Assembly (NCBI GenBank): GCA_022813625.1 | Contig: JAKLMB010000015.1 | Coordinates: 837,413-901,412, forward strand | Direction: 5' to 3' | DNA: 64,000 nt | Origin: Aaosphaeria pasadenensis | Lineage: Eukaryota; Ascomycota; Dothideomycetes; Pleosporales | Shown: positions 23,175 through 34,643 of the stretch, one piece after another | Numbering within the stretch: the first letter of the stretch is position 1 | How the letters are laid out: every line of letters starts with the position of its first letter | Position numbers and translations under genes: made by a program | Notes under the pieces: generated by a model | What the model was told of the DNA's origin: nothing | Database searches by the model: none | Seen by the model: only the letters and a program-made list of their open reading frames with translations

Positions 23175-25050
23175 AATTGTCAGGACTGCCTTTATACCAT
23201 TCCCACCCTATTCCGCTTAGTTGGCGTGGAAACGAGATTCCAGCAAGCCATGAACAGCACCTCTTCTTGCCAGCCAGCCACCAGTTGGGCCAGATCTACT
23301 GTAGACGAAGCCACAGAGTTGATCTGGTTCCCGAAAAGAATCCGTAACCTATCCAAGGAATTTAATTGTGGGCATCTCCACAGTCTCGCGGAACCCTGCG
23401 TTGTTGGTTCGTGGTTCATCCTCGAATGGGGTAATCACAACACAAACCAGAGCCAATACAGACGAATGGGCGGTTGACAAAACACGAAAAAGCATGCAAG
23501 AAGGGTAAGACAGAAGCTGAATGAGGGGTTGTGTATGCAGAATGTCGCGTATCGATGCTAATCCCTGCAGGTCTGGCCATTTGTTCTGTGCGCTATGAGA
23601 ATAAACGTTCTATCCATAAAGTTATACATCAAGCAATCACTTACGGCTTTTGCACCAGAATGCTCGACTACAGTTTCAATAAACTTCACATGTACCCAAG
23701 GGCATTGGTTGTATTGTGAGAGGAAATTTATCGAGCCATTTGTATTATTTATCACCCATTGTTTGTGCTTGAAGCCATGTATTGCCTGACCAAGCATTGC
23801 TGATCTTTTACTCTTCACCATGTAGTTGGAGACCTATGCATCCAGAATCTAGTCTGGCCTTAATTCGCGCTCAAACTCACGAAATCCAATACCCACTCGT
23901 TAATAAACTCTTCTTTCGGAAACCAATATGTCGCCAATTTCTGCAAAGTCAATGGCTGTTTTTCAGGAGCTGTCAGTCACACTCGGCCAATAGATGCGCC
24001 AGATATTGCAGAAAGCTGGTTTTGTTTTTCCCCTTCAAATATCTCAGATGGTGCAATCATGATTGACATAGTATGCTCCATCAGCTATCGAAAAGCACAT
24101 GATAATTCGGCGACATAACTCCAATCATGGGCCTATAAACTCAAAATGATTTCCACGCATACTGCGCAAGGATCTGGCACTCGACACCCACAATTCCATA
24201 TCTCTTTATTGTAATCTTGAACCACCAAGGCCCAAGCAAAGCCACATGAGCTGGTGACCTTCGAAACAAACAGGGATGTTGTAGTATATGCACGTAGTCC
24301 TCAGACCCTAAAGCTCCTAAGAGGCTGTTCATTGTGGAATATTGTAGACTGACTGTCGTCTCTGAATTGACGCTTTTACAATACCGAGAAGTTGTGGGCT
24401 TCGACTCTACCCATGAACATTCTCTGCGGTTCAATGTGATAAGCGTCGTTGATATCTTTGGGTTGCGAAGCCAGGTGGATTTTCGGTCTCTAGGTGTACT
24501 ACACTGTCGAAAGTTGTTTAGATTAGCCTCTATGTCTAAATCGACCATCAGAAAACCGAGATGGGGAGGTTTTTGTCCAAGAATGCCTTTTAGTTGTGAT
24601 TTCCTTTTGGCCGCTGGATGATAGGTTTTGACTGCGAGCAGCTGCTTTGTATTTCAGGAAGATCAGCGTGATGGGTTGATGAGTGATCGATGCGACGACT
24701 TCGGTTTTCACAGTTCTGCCTAAATTTATTGGACAAGGAGCGCTACTGATTTCCATAATTCGTCCATATCTATTGTGAAAGTTTTGTAAGTATTTGCCTT
24801 GATATTTTTGATGTGGGGCAGTCATCTTCACTATCATCTCCGTTCTAAAGTCCCTTCAATTTTTCATTATCAAGCGTTCAATGAAGTGTATCTTGCATCC
24901 TTATTTCAAACCGATCACTCGGGTGTCGACCTGTAAACTGACTTGATCTTGTTTATATCTGCACGCCAGTTGAAACTTGTCGGGGATTCCCAACATGGTT
25001 ACGTATAGTAGGCTGAAGAAGGTGGTTTATCCCATGGAGAGGACTTCTGA

Positions 25051-25606
25051 ACCGTAAAGGATACAGCTCCGGACTATGTCGCTGAACTCGCTGTTGATAT
25101 AGAGGAAAGATCTTGTTCACTGGAAATGAATGCCTCATCTGGACATCGCCAGCATCCAATCCATAAAATTGCCATCTGAAGACATTTATGATCTAATCGG
25201 TCAGTATTTTTAGACTATTTTAAGGATAGGTTGTCGACTAGAGCAATTCGAATATCGGATGGGCCGACAGAAGAGGAGCACAGCGCGCTCTGGTCAGAGA
25301 GGACATTCATCGAGAGAGCCTCGATTGTTCTAAGTCTAGCAGAGGAGATGGCCATGGAGTTATTTTATGGTACGTTAGGTACACGTCTAATTTGTTTGTT
25401 AGCAGATTGATGACGGAACGAGTCAGATTGAGAAGTACCGTTGTGTTCGGCTATGAGTAAATATCATAATCTGACGGCCGGACCTACCCGGCGCAGGATT
25501 TGGAATGGGACTATGGAGAGGAATTCCTTCAGATGATGATTATTACCCCGAGATATATGCAGACGGCAAAAGAAACCCCACAGGCATCGATCACTCATGT
25601 GTATAG
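25051..25606 (+). pseudogene. possible decayed gene fragments
   Basis: Three coding-like plus-strand pieces follow each other. Piece one, 25051-25176, is 42 open codons (DTAPDYVAELAVDIEERSC) ending at TGA with no usable donor. Piece two, 25214-25369, has a TTTTTAG acceptor, 51 open codons (including TEEEHSALWSERTFIERAS) and a GTACGT donor. Piece three, 25497-25606, has a CTGAC branch and GCGCAG acceptor and ends GKRNPTGIDHSCV then TAG. Pieces two and three join in phase across a 127-base intron, but no start exon was found and piece one does not connect. The amino-acid composition looks like an enzyme, not random. It may be the 3' end of a broken gene. No family recognised. Confidence 0.28.
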
Positions 25607-26211
25607 CTCCGATGTAGCAGGCGATTTGGCCTAGAGTGGGCTAGTCTGTTCCCCCAAATACGCATTTCGAAATGTGGGACCCTAACGAACTGGTGCGTCT
25701 TCCGTCTCCATTCGTCACGCAGGGCTTATCCAAGTCCTTTAGTCAATTCACATCCGATGCAAACTGATAAGAAACAACCGTTGCGTTGCGCCAATAATGA
25801 ATCTCCTCTTAGCTAATTCCAGACGACACTCAATGCTATGACCTGTCAGAGGCAATTTAGAACGCTTCGGGAGAACGAGATGCATGGCCCGCAGTGGTGG
25901 CGGCAGCGCATGCAATCGCCGCTCATCGAAGAACAATCATTGATTCCTCCGCCTCCGGTATCTGTGGGATCCGCGTTTTTACGCATTGTCATCTGTGCTG
26001 TCATCAAGCCGCCTATCAACTTCAATGCGTGATTCTGGAGGATTTTTTCCTGCTCCCGGGTGCAGGTGGGCCTCTTATCTTGGGCACAGTACTGTGATGT
26101 CCATTGGCTGTACGAAGCCTGTCATAGAACCGTTAAATATCATGTCTGGAATGCTACACTGGGGAACTCGCGATCCTCTTCAACACTAAGACATTTACTG
26201 GAATTGACATC

Positions 26212-27829
26212 ATGGGGAGTGACGCACGAAAATGGTCCTGGAAACCTTCGTTTCTGAAGAAGTCAAGTGGATCAGAGCAGGACCCCACCCCCAACGAGAG
26301 GACATCTTTACTGCCTCCATCGGACGCATACAATGACGGAGATACCTACGAACATGAAGCCAAAGAAACTGAATTCCAACTCATTCTCAGAGAGTTCTGG
26401 ATACTTTTCAAGGGATCCATTCCAGTCGTCCTTGCCTATGCACTCCAGAACTCGCTCCAGACGGTGTCTGTCCTGATCGTTGGACGACTGTCTCCGGAAG
26501 CCTTAGCCACTGCTGCATTTTCATACATGTTTGCAATGGCAACAGCCTGGCTGGTGGCCTTGGGTGGTACCACAGCTATTGACACCCTGGCATCCGCAAG
26601 TTTCACTGGCAGCAAAAACCGACATGACCTTGGTATCATCCTGCAACGTTCGTTCGTTGTTCTCACCTTGATTTATATCCCAATTGCCATCCTCTGGATC
26701 TTTTCAGCCCCACTATTCAGAGCACTCGGCCAAGAAGAGTATATCGCGAGAGATTCCGCCAAATTCCTCACTGCTTTGGTTCCTGGTGGATTCGGATACA
26801 TTTACTTCGAAGCAATGAAGAAATACCTCCAAGCTCAAGGTTTGTGCGCCATTCTTCAATATAACCTTTCCAACCCAAAGCTAAACAAACGCAGCTATCA
26901 TGAGGCCTGGTACCTACGTTCTTCTGATCACTTCTCCGATGAGCGCTGGCCTCAACTATCTATTTGTTTATACGTTCAAGCTCGGCCTCCTGGGAGCACC
27001 ACTTGCCACCGGCGTTGCATACTGGGCTTCATTCCTTCTCCTCCTCGCCTACGCTCGCTTTGTTGATGGTTGGGAATGCTGGGGAGGATGGAGCCGCGCA
27101 TGTCTCCAAAACATTTGGACATTTGCACGACTTGCACTGATGGGAGTCATACATGTTGGAACTGAGTGGTGGGCATTTGAGGTCGTTGCTCTGGCGGCAG
27201 GAAGACTGGGAACGATTCCGCTCGCATCGCAGAGTGTTATCATGACCACGGACCAGGTCATGAACACGATCCCATTTGGTGTCGGTGTTGCTACAAGTGC
27301 CCGCGTTGGAAACCTTCTCGGTGCACGCAATGCTAAAGGTGCTGCGAGGTCTGCTAATACCGCTGCTATGCTCAGTGTGATCCTGGGAGTTGTCGTCCTG
27401 GTTGTTCTCATGGCGGTCAAGGATTTCTATGCAAAGATCTTCAACGATGACGTTCGAGTCATCAATTTGACCGCTGAGGTCATGCCCTATGTCGCCTTGT
27501 TCCAGATTGCGGATGGTCTCAACGGCAGCTGTGGAGGGTCATTGCGAGGCATGGGTCGGCAGCACATTGGAGCGACAGTCAATTTGCTTTCCTACTATGG
27601 AGGTGCTCTACCTCTTGGAATCTGGCTCGCATTCCACGGATGGGGGTTGGCCGGTCTATGGGTTGGACAATGCATAGCTCTCTATCTGGTCGGCATAGCT
27701 GAATGGGTGATCGTGGCCTGGAGCAACTGGGAGCACCAGGTGGACAAGGCATTTGCTCGGATGGACTCGGGTGAACAAGCAGAGAGCGGCCTCGCAAGCG
27801 GAGATGCGCTATTCAGAGATGGATCTTGA
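26212..27829 (+). CDS. MATE family efflux transporter
   Basis: Exon 1 is 26212-26839 and exon 2 is 26895-27829. The 55-base intron has donor GTTTGT and acceptor ACGCAG. The product is 520 aa. A hydrophilic N-terminus (about 60 residues, with ERTSLLPPS) precedes twelve predicted membrane helices in two homologous halves. The first half begins LREFWILFKGSIPVVLAYALQ, and the second half includes the usual inter-lobe pattern (QSVIMTTDQVMNTIPFGVG, then SARVGNLLGARNAKGA). This is the multidrug and toxic-compound extrusion fold, which exports organic cations or metabolites in exchange for H+ or Na+. Fungal members usually sit in the plasma or vacuolar membrane. The substrate cannot be inferred, since no biosynthetic genes are adjacent. 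The 3' neighbour is the agmatinase-like gene 1.2 kb away on the same strand. Confidence 0.93.
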
Positions 27830-29038
27830 TCTGTGTTGTGTTATTACAATTCGTCTTTGGCATTGACCAGAGATAGTTATGGGGATATGTGACAAAGACG
27901 AGTATGCAATGGAATGTGTTAGAGAATTGACAAAACAAAGGCGAGATAGAACCGACCACCCATAATAGGGCGAATGTACGAAATGTCAAATAGTGACTAT
28001 ATTGGGTTAGATCCCTTTCGCTTAGCAATGATTAACCCAGCCGATTGGATTGCTGTGGATCCAACCCGTAATCCCCTGGAACGCTCGTGCAGAGAGTCAG
28101 GAATAGGCTCATAGCCTACAGGTAATGCCCTACCCTAACAGCAGCCTTCCCCACGCTCGATCTAACTCGTACTTGTACGGGGCGGATGGATTTATACACC
28201 GCAGTTGAGTTGTATCCAGAAGATGTACATACAGTTGTTGCAGTGCTACTGATCAAGCATCAAGTTGCTTTTCTTTGCCAAATCCGAGAACGAATCCTAG
28301 GGTTCATCGGGGCAGGAATCGAATGTCCTTTACAACCATATCATTTGAGAAACAAAGCATCTATCTTGTACTTTACGGAAAGACTGCTTGGTCTCGCGTA
28401 GCCTTCTCTTACTTGTATGATTACTGTACTGTGTATATGTAGCATCTGGCACATACGCAGCTGGGGTTATACACAGATAACGAAATTACACATTTCCAGG
28501 GTTTGAGGGCGCACCAAGCATTCGTTAGGATGCACGCTAATTTGGCGATACGTAAAAAGGAGCGGGGATCAAGGAAGTAGTGCAGCTTTACGAGGACTTG
28601 TCCTGAGTAATTCGGTCATAACCTGATAAGACGATGGTGGAAGCTATGCGCGTGCGATGAGTGTCGCGTTTACGAAACTGCACGGAATGCTCCCATTGGT
28701 CAATTGGTATCGATAGAGCCGACCATCGCCAATACCGGCAGCTCAACCGCAAGCATGCACTTCACATCTCTATTATTTCCATAGCTGAATGGCGAATGGC
28801 CGCTTCAGAGTACGATGACTAGGCATAACGGCGCCTTCTGCGGTCCGATGATGTACAGCAAATGACCTAATTCACGCCTCGATTATACCAGGACAGCTCC
28901 GAGCTGTTTACCTAAAATGCATAGGTCAAGATGCACGCCGATCCAACTGGGAGTGAATATTTACCAGCTCCTGTCCGCTCTTTTTTCTTCTCTTTCATTG
29001 CATCCTCACTCTCCTCAATTCATCTGCTCTCAGTCATC
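27830..29038. other. intergenic region (3' MATE, 5' agmatinase)
   Basis: 1.2 kb with no gene. Only short frames occur. An in-frame upstream ATG at 28931 exists for the agmatinase gene but would bury its signal peptide. Confidence 0.6.
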
Positions 29039-30695
29039 ATGAAGTTCCCTAGCACTTTGGTAGGCCTCGCCGCTGTGGTTGCTGCCCACGGCGACCACGA
29101 CCATCAAGAGGTTTTCGAAGGCCCTCACAACGGCCTGTGGTACAACACATTGCCCGGTGACGGTGGCACTCAAGTATGTAAACACTTCGTTATATGAGGT
29201 TGTTGAATGAAAGCCATTGACATAAGTGTAGGCCGATGCCGTCTTCTCTGGAATCTCTACCTTCGGTCGCATCCCGTACAGCCCGTGCCTTTCCTCCCAC
29301 GCCGCTGACTACGACATTGCTTTCCTTGGTATGTTCTCCAGTTTGATCCAGTTTCCTCGATGATGTTGGTGCTAACAGTATGATTCTAGGTGCTCCCTTC
29401 GACACTGGAACTTCTTACCGTCCCGGAGCTCGTTTCGGTCCTAGCGGTATCAGACAAGGTTCTCGCCGTCTCAATCTCTAGTACGTTTACACTCAAGACC
29501 CCATGCTTATTATTTGCTCTTTGTGGGTCCAAAGGCTCACGAAGGGTTGGATTTAGTGGCGGATACAACGTTCCTTTGGCTGCGAACCCTTTCAACTCAT
29601 GGGCCAAGGTCATTGACTGCGGTGACATCCCAGTTACCTCGTAAGTTGGTGCAAGAGCTTCAAACTAGGAAGATCAATGCTAAACAATAACTCAGATACG
29701 ACAATGCCTACGCTCTGCAGCAGATCGAGGAGGGTCACAACTTGGTTCTCTCCCGCAAGCCTCACACCCATGCGAACCAGCCTGGTCCTTCCAAGAAGGG
29801 CAGGACTCTCCCTCGTGTCATCACTCTCGGAGGGTAAGCAAAATCAACTAGCTCCAGTATCGCGTCACTCATACTAATTGATATGTAGTGACCACACTAT
29901 TACTCTCCCATTGTTGAGGTCGATCAACCGTGAGTACGGCCCAGTCACCGTCATTCACTTCGACAGCCATCTGTAAGTACAAACATCTACACTTGACTCA
30001 TATTGGACGCATTGTTAATCCCATGTTAGCGACACCTGGAAGCCCAAGGTCTTCGGTGGATCTCCTTCCGAGCAGGCCAGTATCAACCACGGTACCTACT
30101 TCTTCCACGCCGCACAGGAGGGACTCCTTGCCAACGACACCAACATCCACGCCGGTATCCGCACGACACTGTCTGGACCCTCCGACTACGAGAACGACGG
30201 ATACTGCGGTTTCTCCATCGTTGAGGCTAGGGAGATTGACAAGATTGGCATTGACGGCATCATCAAGAAGATCAAGGAGCGTGTCGGCACCACCAACCCC
30301 GTCTACCTCAGTATCGATATCGACACTCTTGACCCAGCTTGTAGGTTACATATCTACTATATTCATGTGCATTGACTAACGGGATGATGACAGTCGCCCC
30401 TGCTACCGGTACCCCCGAGACTGGTGGATGGACCACCCGTGAGCTCCGCACCATCATCCGTGGTCTTGAGGGTGTTAACCTCATCGCTGCCGATATTGTC
30501 GAGGTCGCTCCTGCCTACGACACCAACGCCGAGTTGACCACCATGGCCGCTGCTGTAAGTTTTCATAGCTCCATACATGTATTCGCAAGAAACTAATTCG
30601 TGAAACAGGATGTCTTGTACGAGGTCATGACCCTCATGGTCAAGAAGGGACCCCTCAGCCTCATGGAGAAGGGCGAGACCCTCGAGCTCAAGTAG
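29039..30695 (+). CDS. secreted agmatinase-type ureohydrolase
   Basis: Nine exons: 29039-29173, 29232-29328, 29390-29480, 29557-29640, 29696-29833, 29889-29972, 30030-30340, 30394-30554, 30609-30695. All are in phase, giving 395 aa. Introns are 52-76 bases with GTATGT/GTAAGT-like donors. The Mn-binding ureohydrolase signatures are complete: GGDHTITLPLL, then FDSHLDTW (the D-x-H-x-D ligand pattern), then SIDIDTLDPAFAPATGTPE. The fold begins GAPFDTGTSYRPGARFGP. Such enzymes hydrolyse agmatine or related guanidino compounds to an amine plus urea. The N-terminus (MKFPSTLVGLAAVVAAHG) is a clear signal peptide, so the enzyme should enter the secretory pathway, unlike cytosolic arginase. Substrate choice among agmatine, guanidinobutyrate and others cannot be told from sequence. 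Confidence 0.93.
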
Positions 30696-31379
30696 ACCTT
30701 TGAGAAGAAGCAGTATACCCAAGTATCGTAGAGATCTGTGAGGGGGTAGCACGAAGAGATTTGAGGAGTTACGAGGAAAAGCATGAGTGGCGTAGTGAAC
30801 ATTTAGATGCATCATATCATGTATCAGTTGGAATGATTTAGAATGATGCGCTTGTACGGTGGATCTATCAATGAATTAGCAATGACAATGTAAATTGAAC
30901 GATGAACAAGATGTGCCCTAACATGTCGTATCAGATCAAATCAGATCAGATCATAAAGTGATGAAACTTTATTAGCCAGACCAGGCCAGGCCAGATGAGA
31001 CCAGAGAACTACATCTAGAAATCTGGCACCAAGTGTTTTGGTTGTCATTTGATGCGCTGACTGATACGAGATGGAACAGGTGATGGTAGAAAATACATTC
31101 TAGAAGTGAGCAGGGAACCAGGTTGCAGCAAATCGGGATCGGAGCTACCTAAATAGGCATCGGAGTGTTGGCCAATCAGCGACAGGCATTGGTAATCCGC
31201 TTGTACGGGTTTCTCCGTTCCAGAGCCATATGACATCGACATTAGCACCGCAGGCGAACACAGATACACTTCAACATTCTCACTCAACTACTCACCATCA
31301 CTACTCACCTACACTTGCCCTTTTACACGCCTAAGAACGTCTTCACCCTTAACAACAGTTCATTTTGAGATCTTACATC
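30696..31379. promoter_or_regulatory. intergenic region and ISA1 promoter
   Basis: 684 bases holding the agmatinase 3' UTR (with short AGATC-type direct repeats near 30935 and GGCCA repeats near 30980) and the ISA1 promoter with a CCAATCA box at 31172. The 60 bases before the ISA1 ATG are a C/T-rich leader. Confidence 0.55.
31172..31178 (+). promoter_or_regulatory. CCAATCA box of ISA1
   Basis: CCAATCA lies 208 bases upstream of the ISA1 ATG. The CCAAT-binding complex with HapX controls iron-using genes in filamentous fungi. That it acts here is an inference from position and gene function. Confidence 0.5.
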
Positions 31380-32174
31380 ATGGCCTTGCCTCGGACAGCG
31401 GGGGCGTTCAGCGCCATGTCCACCTCCGCTTTTAACAGATTTGCCGCCTCAACCTCCTCCGCCGCACGAAACTGTCCAAAATGCTCACGAGCCTTCTCAT
31501 CATTCACACCATACCGACAGTCCTCCAAGCGTCAACTACAGACAGCGACTGCATACCGGCCTTCGTCGTTGGGTCTGGAGCCGCCGCCACGGAATTTTGG
31601 GGTGCCGAACACGTCGATAGCGGGCGGAATACCCGAGGTCCGCAATTCAATGCCATCACAATCGTCGCAAGAGCAACGAGATATTCCTACGTGGAACCAA
31701 TACAAGAGCACCAAAATCTCGGAAGGCGAGGCTCAGAAATCCCAACCGCAACAGCCAGCCAAGCCTCTCAGGCCGCGCAGATACAAATTCGGCCCACGCA
31801 AAGCGACCATCACCCTCTCTCCATCCGCCGTTTCACATCTTAGAGAGCTATTGAATCAACCAGAACCAAAGTTGATAAGAATCGGCACCAAGGCCAAAGG
31901 TTGCTCAGGATTGGCGTATCACTTGGAGTACGTGGACAAGCCATCTAAGTTGGATGAACAAGTGGATCAGGATGGCGTCAAGGTCCTCATCGACAACAAG
32001 GCCCTTCTGAATATTATTGGCAGTGAAATGGATTGGCTTGAGGACAAGCTTAATCAGAGATTTGTCTTCAAGAACCCCAATATGAGTGAGTCATCTTCAA
32101 ATCATACACTTTACAAAACTAACAAATAAACAGCGGAACAATGCGGATGTGGAGAGTCGTTCAGTGTCGGATAA
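31380..32174 (+). CDS. isa1: mitochondrial iron-sulfur assembly protein Isa1 (A-type)
   Basis: Exon 1 is 31380-32085 and exon 2 is 32134-32174. The intron is 48 bases. The product is 248 aa. The ATG at 31380 opens a basic, Ser/Ala-rich N-terminus (PRTAGAFSAMSTSAFNRFAA) typical of a mitochondrial presequence, followed by a Pro/Gln/Ser-rich linker to about residue 135. The C-terminal 110 residues are the IscA/HesB fold, beginning ATITLSPSAVSHLRELL. The three conserved cysteines are present: one in KGCSG and two in the final EQCGCGESF, encoded by the small second exon. Isa1 works with Isa2 and Iba57 in mitochondria to make [4Fe-4S] clusters for aconitase-type and radical-SAM enzymes. It converges on the Dabb gene, 123 bases away. 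Confidence 0.95.
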
Positions 32175-32297
32175 TTACAATACTGATCACTCGAAACTTT
32201 CTTTCTCATTCTTCTAATCATATTTCTCTGGCTTGTCCGATGCATCTCCGGCTAAGGCATTTGAGGATTACAAATCCACATTCGATGACCGTTGGGA

Positions 32298-32748
32298 TCA
32301 AAACTTTCCAGGAGTAAAGTCAAGAACCCGAACATTCTGTACTACGGCGCCAACACTCCTTACAAAGGCCAGGTGGGCAGGATCTTTGTTCAAATAATAT
32401 TCGCGATCCTCCTCGTTGTCAAACTCGGCGACGAAGCCATGACTCAAACCACCCTATACATTTTTAGATCGGGACACATTTTTATAGAAATATTGGTGGT
32501 AATTACTGCATGCCCTTCAGGACTATTATTTCTCCCACCAACGAGCGACTTCACATATGGTTGTTGAGTCGTTGGGTGGATGCACTGCTCTCGCAGTGCC
32601 ATCATGCTGTTGCATGTCTTTATGGATACCAAACATATATAACGTCAGTGTATATTAGTGAAGCATAATTAATGAAACATACCTCATCTATCAGCTCTGC
32701 AGGTATCCCTGATTTGAATTCAAAGAGAACAATGTGAACGATTGCCAT
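32298..32748 (-). CDS. Dabb-domain (stress-responsive A/B barrel) protein, 110 aa
   Basis: Three minus-strand exons: 32748-32683, 32617-32507 and 32453-32298, all phase 0, with GTATGT and GTAATT donors and AAAG/ATAG acceptors. No single exon makes a long open frame. The protein begins MAIVHIVLFEFKSG, has YVKSLVGGRNNSPEGH in the middle, and the hallmark GFVAEFDNEEDREYYLNKD-PAH in the last exon, ending RVLDFTPGKF. This is a complete single Dabb domain, an alpha+beta ferredoxin-like barrel that forms dimers. Family members range from stress-induced proteins of unknown function to small cyclases or decarboxylases such as olivetolic acid cyclase, so the reaction cannot be assigned. It converges on isa1 and is divergent from dsc3. 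Confidence 0.9.
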
Positions 32749-33653
32749 TTTTCACGTTAAGATGTTAGTTTGATTTCAAATCCAAGTGTGGGGTAGTAGT
32801 GTCCAGTTTATGTACTTGAATCTCCGTTGGATATGCTAAAAACGCTAGCACACATGACCGACTTGATTACCATCTGTATACAGTAGCAATAGGGCCTATT
32901 CGGAAACGTCCATGTCATCCGAAAAGTGGTAATTTTCAGCCCTCAACCCTTTGTGAAATGGAGAAATGGATGTCGTGTTCGATAGAAATGGCATTTCTCG
33001 AGCATAATTTGAGCTGCCATTTGACTAGCGACGTCACCTAAACCTGTCTCTTCAGCTCCTAATCTCCATATTGCAAGACCGAAAGACATCAGGAAGTCAT
33101 TTCCGAAATAGAAAGGTAACAATCCTATGTACAGTAGTTATCTAATGCGAGCAAGTTGATTCAGAATGAAAGTTTTATTTCCACCTGCTTTATCGTGTGA
33201 TCGAATAATTAATAGAATGGAATACCAAACAGCGAACTCCATTTCCTTGTGGAATCCTTTTCTAGCTAACTCTATTATCTTCTAGAAAATGATATTTTGA
33301 AATGGAGAGCCGAACAAGCACATAGTATCACTAAAGGCATGTGGTAGAGCTCGGAAATAGTGCATCGGAAATAGTACCCGGCGCGATCAAAGACGCTCCG
33401 CATCCGCCAAGCTCTAGTATCGGATCATCGTTTATCAAGAACAACAAGATCCCTTCCCCACAACCATGCACATACACTCGATAAGGGTTAATGCCCTTGA
33501 TTGATTGCAACTAACTAGCACCTCGATTGATCTCCGCATAGTCTCATGTGGTGTGCCCATTGACGACGACGTCGTCACTCCATGACGCATTCCCCGTTCT
33601 GAACACGCCTGCCTGTCACCATAATCCCTATCACCATCCTCACCACCACCACG
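32749..33653. promoter_or_regulatory. divergent promoter region, Dabb gene / dsc3
   Basis: 905 bases between two divergent starts. AT-rich in the middle, with no gene seen and no TATA box obvious for either side. Confidence 0.5.
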
Positions 33654-34643
33654 ATGGCAGCGCCAGATCTGAACCCTCTGCCAGACCAGCTTGTCCACTT
33701 AATCGTGCGCTTCGCAGCTTCGATACCGGACCTTTCGCTTCCTATACCATCACCACGAACGACAACGACCCTGTCACTCAAGCAACTGATCAGACCAAAC
33801 CTCCCCTCCTCGCTCGCCGCCTCGCGTCTGCGTCTTATTTATGCAGGAAAGGTCCTGGCAGATGCTGCACCTCTGAGTACATCACTTCGCCTACCTCCGC
33901 CGCCTTCGTCTCGAGATAGAATACACACAGATCAGGATCTGGGCAGCAATGGCAATGGCAAAGGCAAGGGGAAATTGACGGTGAAAGACACGTCTAGTGT
34001 TTCGCCGAATGTGCATTCACAACAAGAGACAAAGAAATACTATATACACTGCTCACTGGGTGATGCGCTATCTGTCAGTGAATTGTCTGCAGAAGCTAGT
34101 ACTGCGCATGCGTCTGAACTATCTCTTCAGCACGAGCTGGAGTCATCCGATACTAAGGCGCATCGCCGGTCTATTAGCGGTGGCATCAGCGGGAGAAATG
34201 ATGACCGAAGAAGGGGGAGCACAACCACTGCGCCTGCACCGCAAGGCTTCGACAGATTGCTTGCATCCGGGTTCACTGCCCAGGAGGTGGCATCTCTGCG
34301 ATCCCATTTCCAGACCAACCTGAGCTATACACATACACCGGACACCATGCCGAGTCAAACAGAGATGCGCGCTTTGGAAGATAGATGGCTTGACTCCACG
34401 GCTACAGACCCCTCGCCAGCACTCACGGGCGAGGCAGATGCTGGCTGGGGTGCTGGGTTTACAGTGGAGGAGGGCGGGTTAGACGATATGCTATATGGAT
34501 ACTTGACTGGATTTTTCTGGCCGCTAGGAGCCCTGATCTGGGGTTTTCGAGAAGAGGGCGTCTGGCCAAGGAGACGGCAACTAGCGGTCGCGATGGGAGT
34601 GGTGCTGAATGCCGCATTTGGTTTCATGAGGTGGAGCTCGTGA
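33654..34643 (+). CDS. dsc3: DSC E3 ubiquitin ligase complex subunit 3
   Basis: Intronless, 329 aa, start context ACCACGATGGC. The N-terminal 60 residues form a ubiquitin-like domain split by low-complexity insertions (PDLSLPIPSP, then LRLIYAGKVLAD and, after an insertion, YYIHCSLGD). The middle is Ser/Thr/Arg-rich. The conserved C-terminal part has a short helical domain (GFDRLLASGFTAQEVASLR-SHF, ALEDRWLD) and two membrane helices (LYGYLTGFFWPLGALIWGF and QLAVAMGVVLNAAFGFMRW). This is the DUF2407/Dsc3 architecture. Dsc3 is part of the Golgi-localised DSC complex that, in many fungi, triggers proteolytic activation of the sterol regulator SREBP under low oxygen and has a role in membrane-protein quality control. 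Confidence 0.94.
   Translation: MAAPDLNPLPDQLVHLIVRFAASIPDLSLPIPSPRTTTTLSLKQLIRPNLPSSLAASRLRLIYAGKVLADAAPLSTSLRLPPPPSSRDRIHTDQDLGSNGNGKGKGKLTVKDTSSVSPNVHSQQETKKYYIHCSLGDALSVSELSAEASTAHASELSLQHELESSDTKAHRRSISGGISGRNDDRRRGSTTTAPAPQGFDRLLASGFTAQEVASLRSHFQTNLSYTHTPDTMPSQTEMRALEDRWLDSTATDPSPALTGEADAGWGAGFTVEEGGLDDMLYGYLTGFFWPLGALIWGFREEGVWPRRRQLAVAMGVVLNAAFGFMRWSS

Larger units (their letters stand above)
23109..26211. other. intergenic region with a possible gene remnant
   Basis: About 3.1 kb between the divergent orphan gene and the MATE gene. The only coding-like sequence lies at 25051-25606 (listed separately). The rest has only short, unconvincing frames. Confidence 0.5.

Noticed and set aside
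28931..29038. Upstream in-frame ATG for the agmatinase gene
   Set aside because: It would place the signal peptide internally. The ATG at 29039 has a better context and starts the signal peptide directly.
32292..32567. 91-codon plus-strand frame downstream of isa1
   Set aside because: It is antisense to the three-exon Dabb gene, whose conserved domain residues identify the minus strand as coding.
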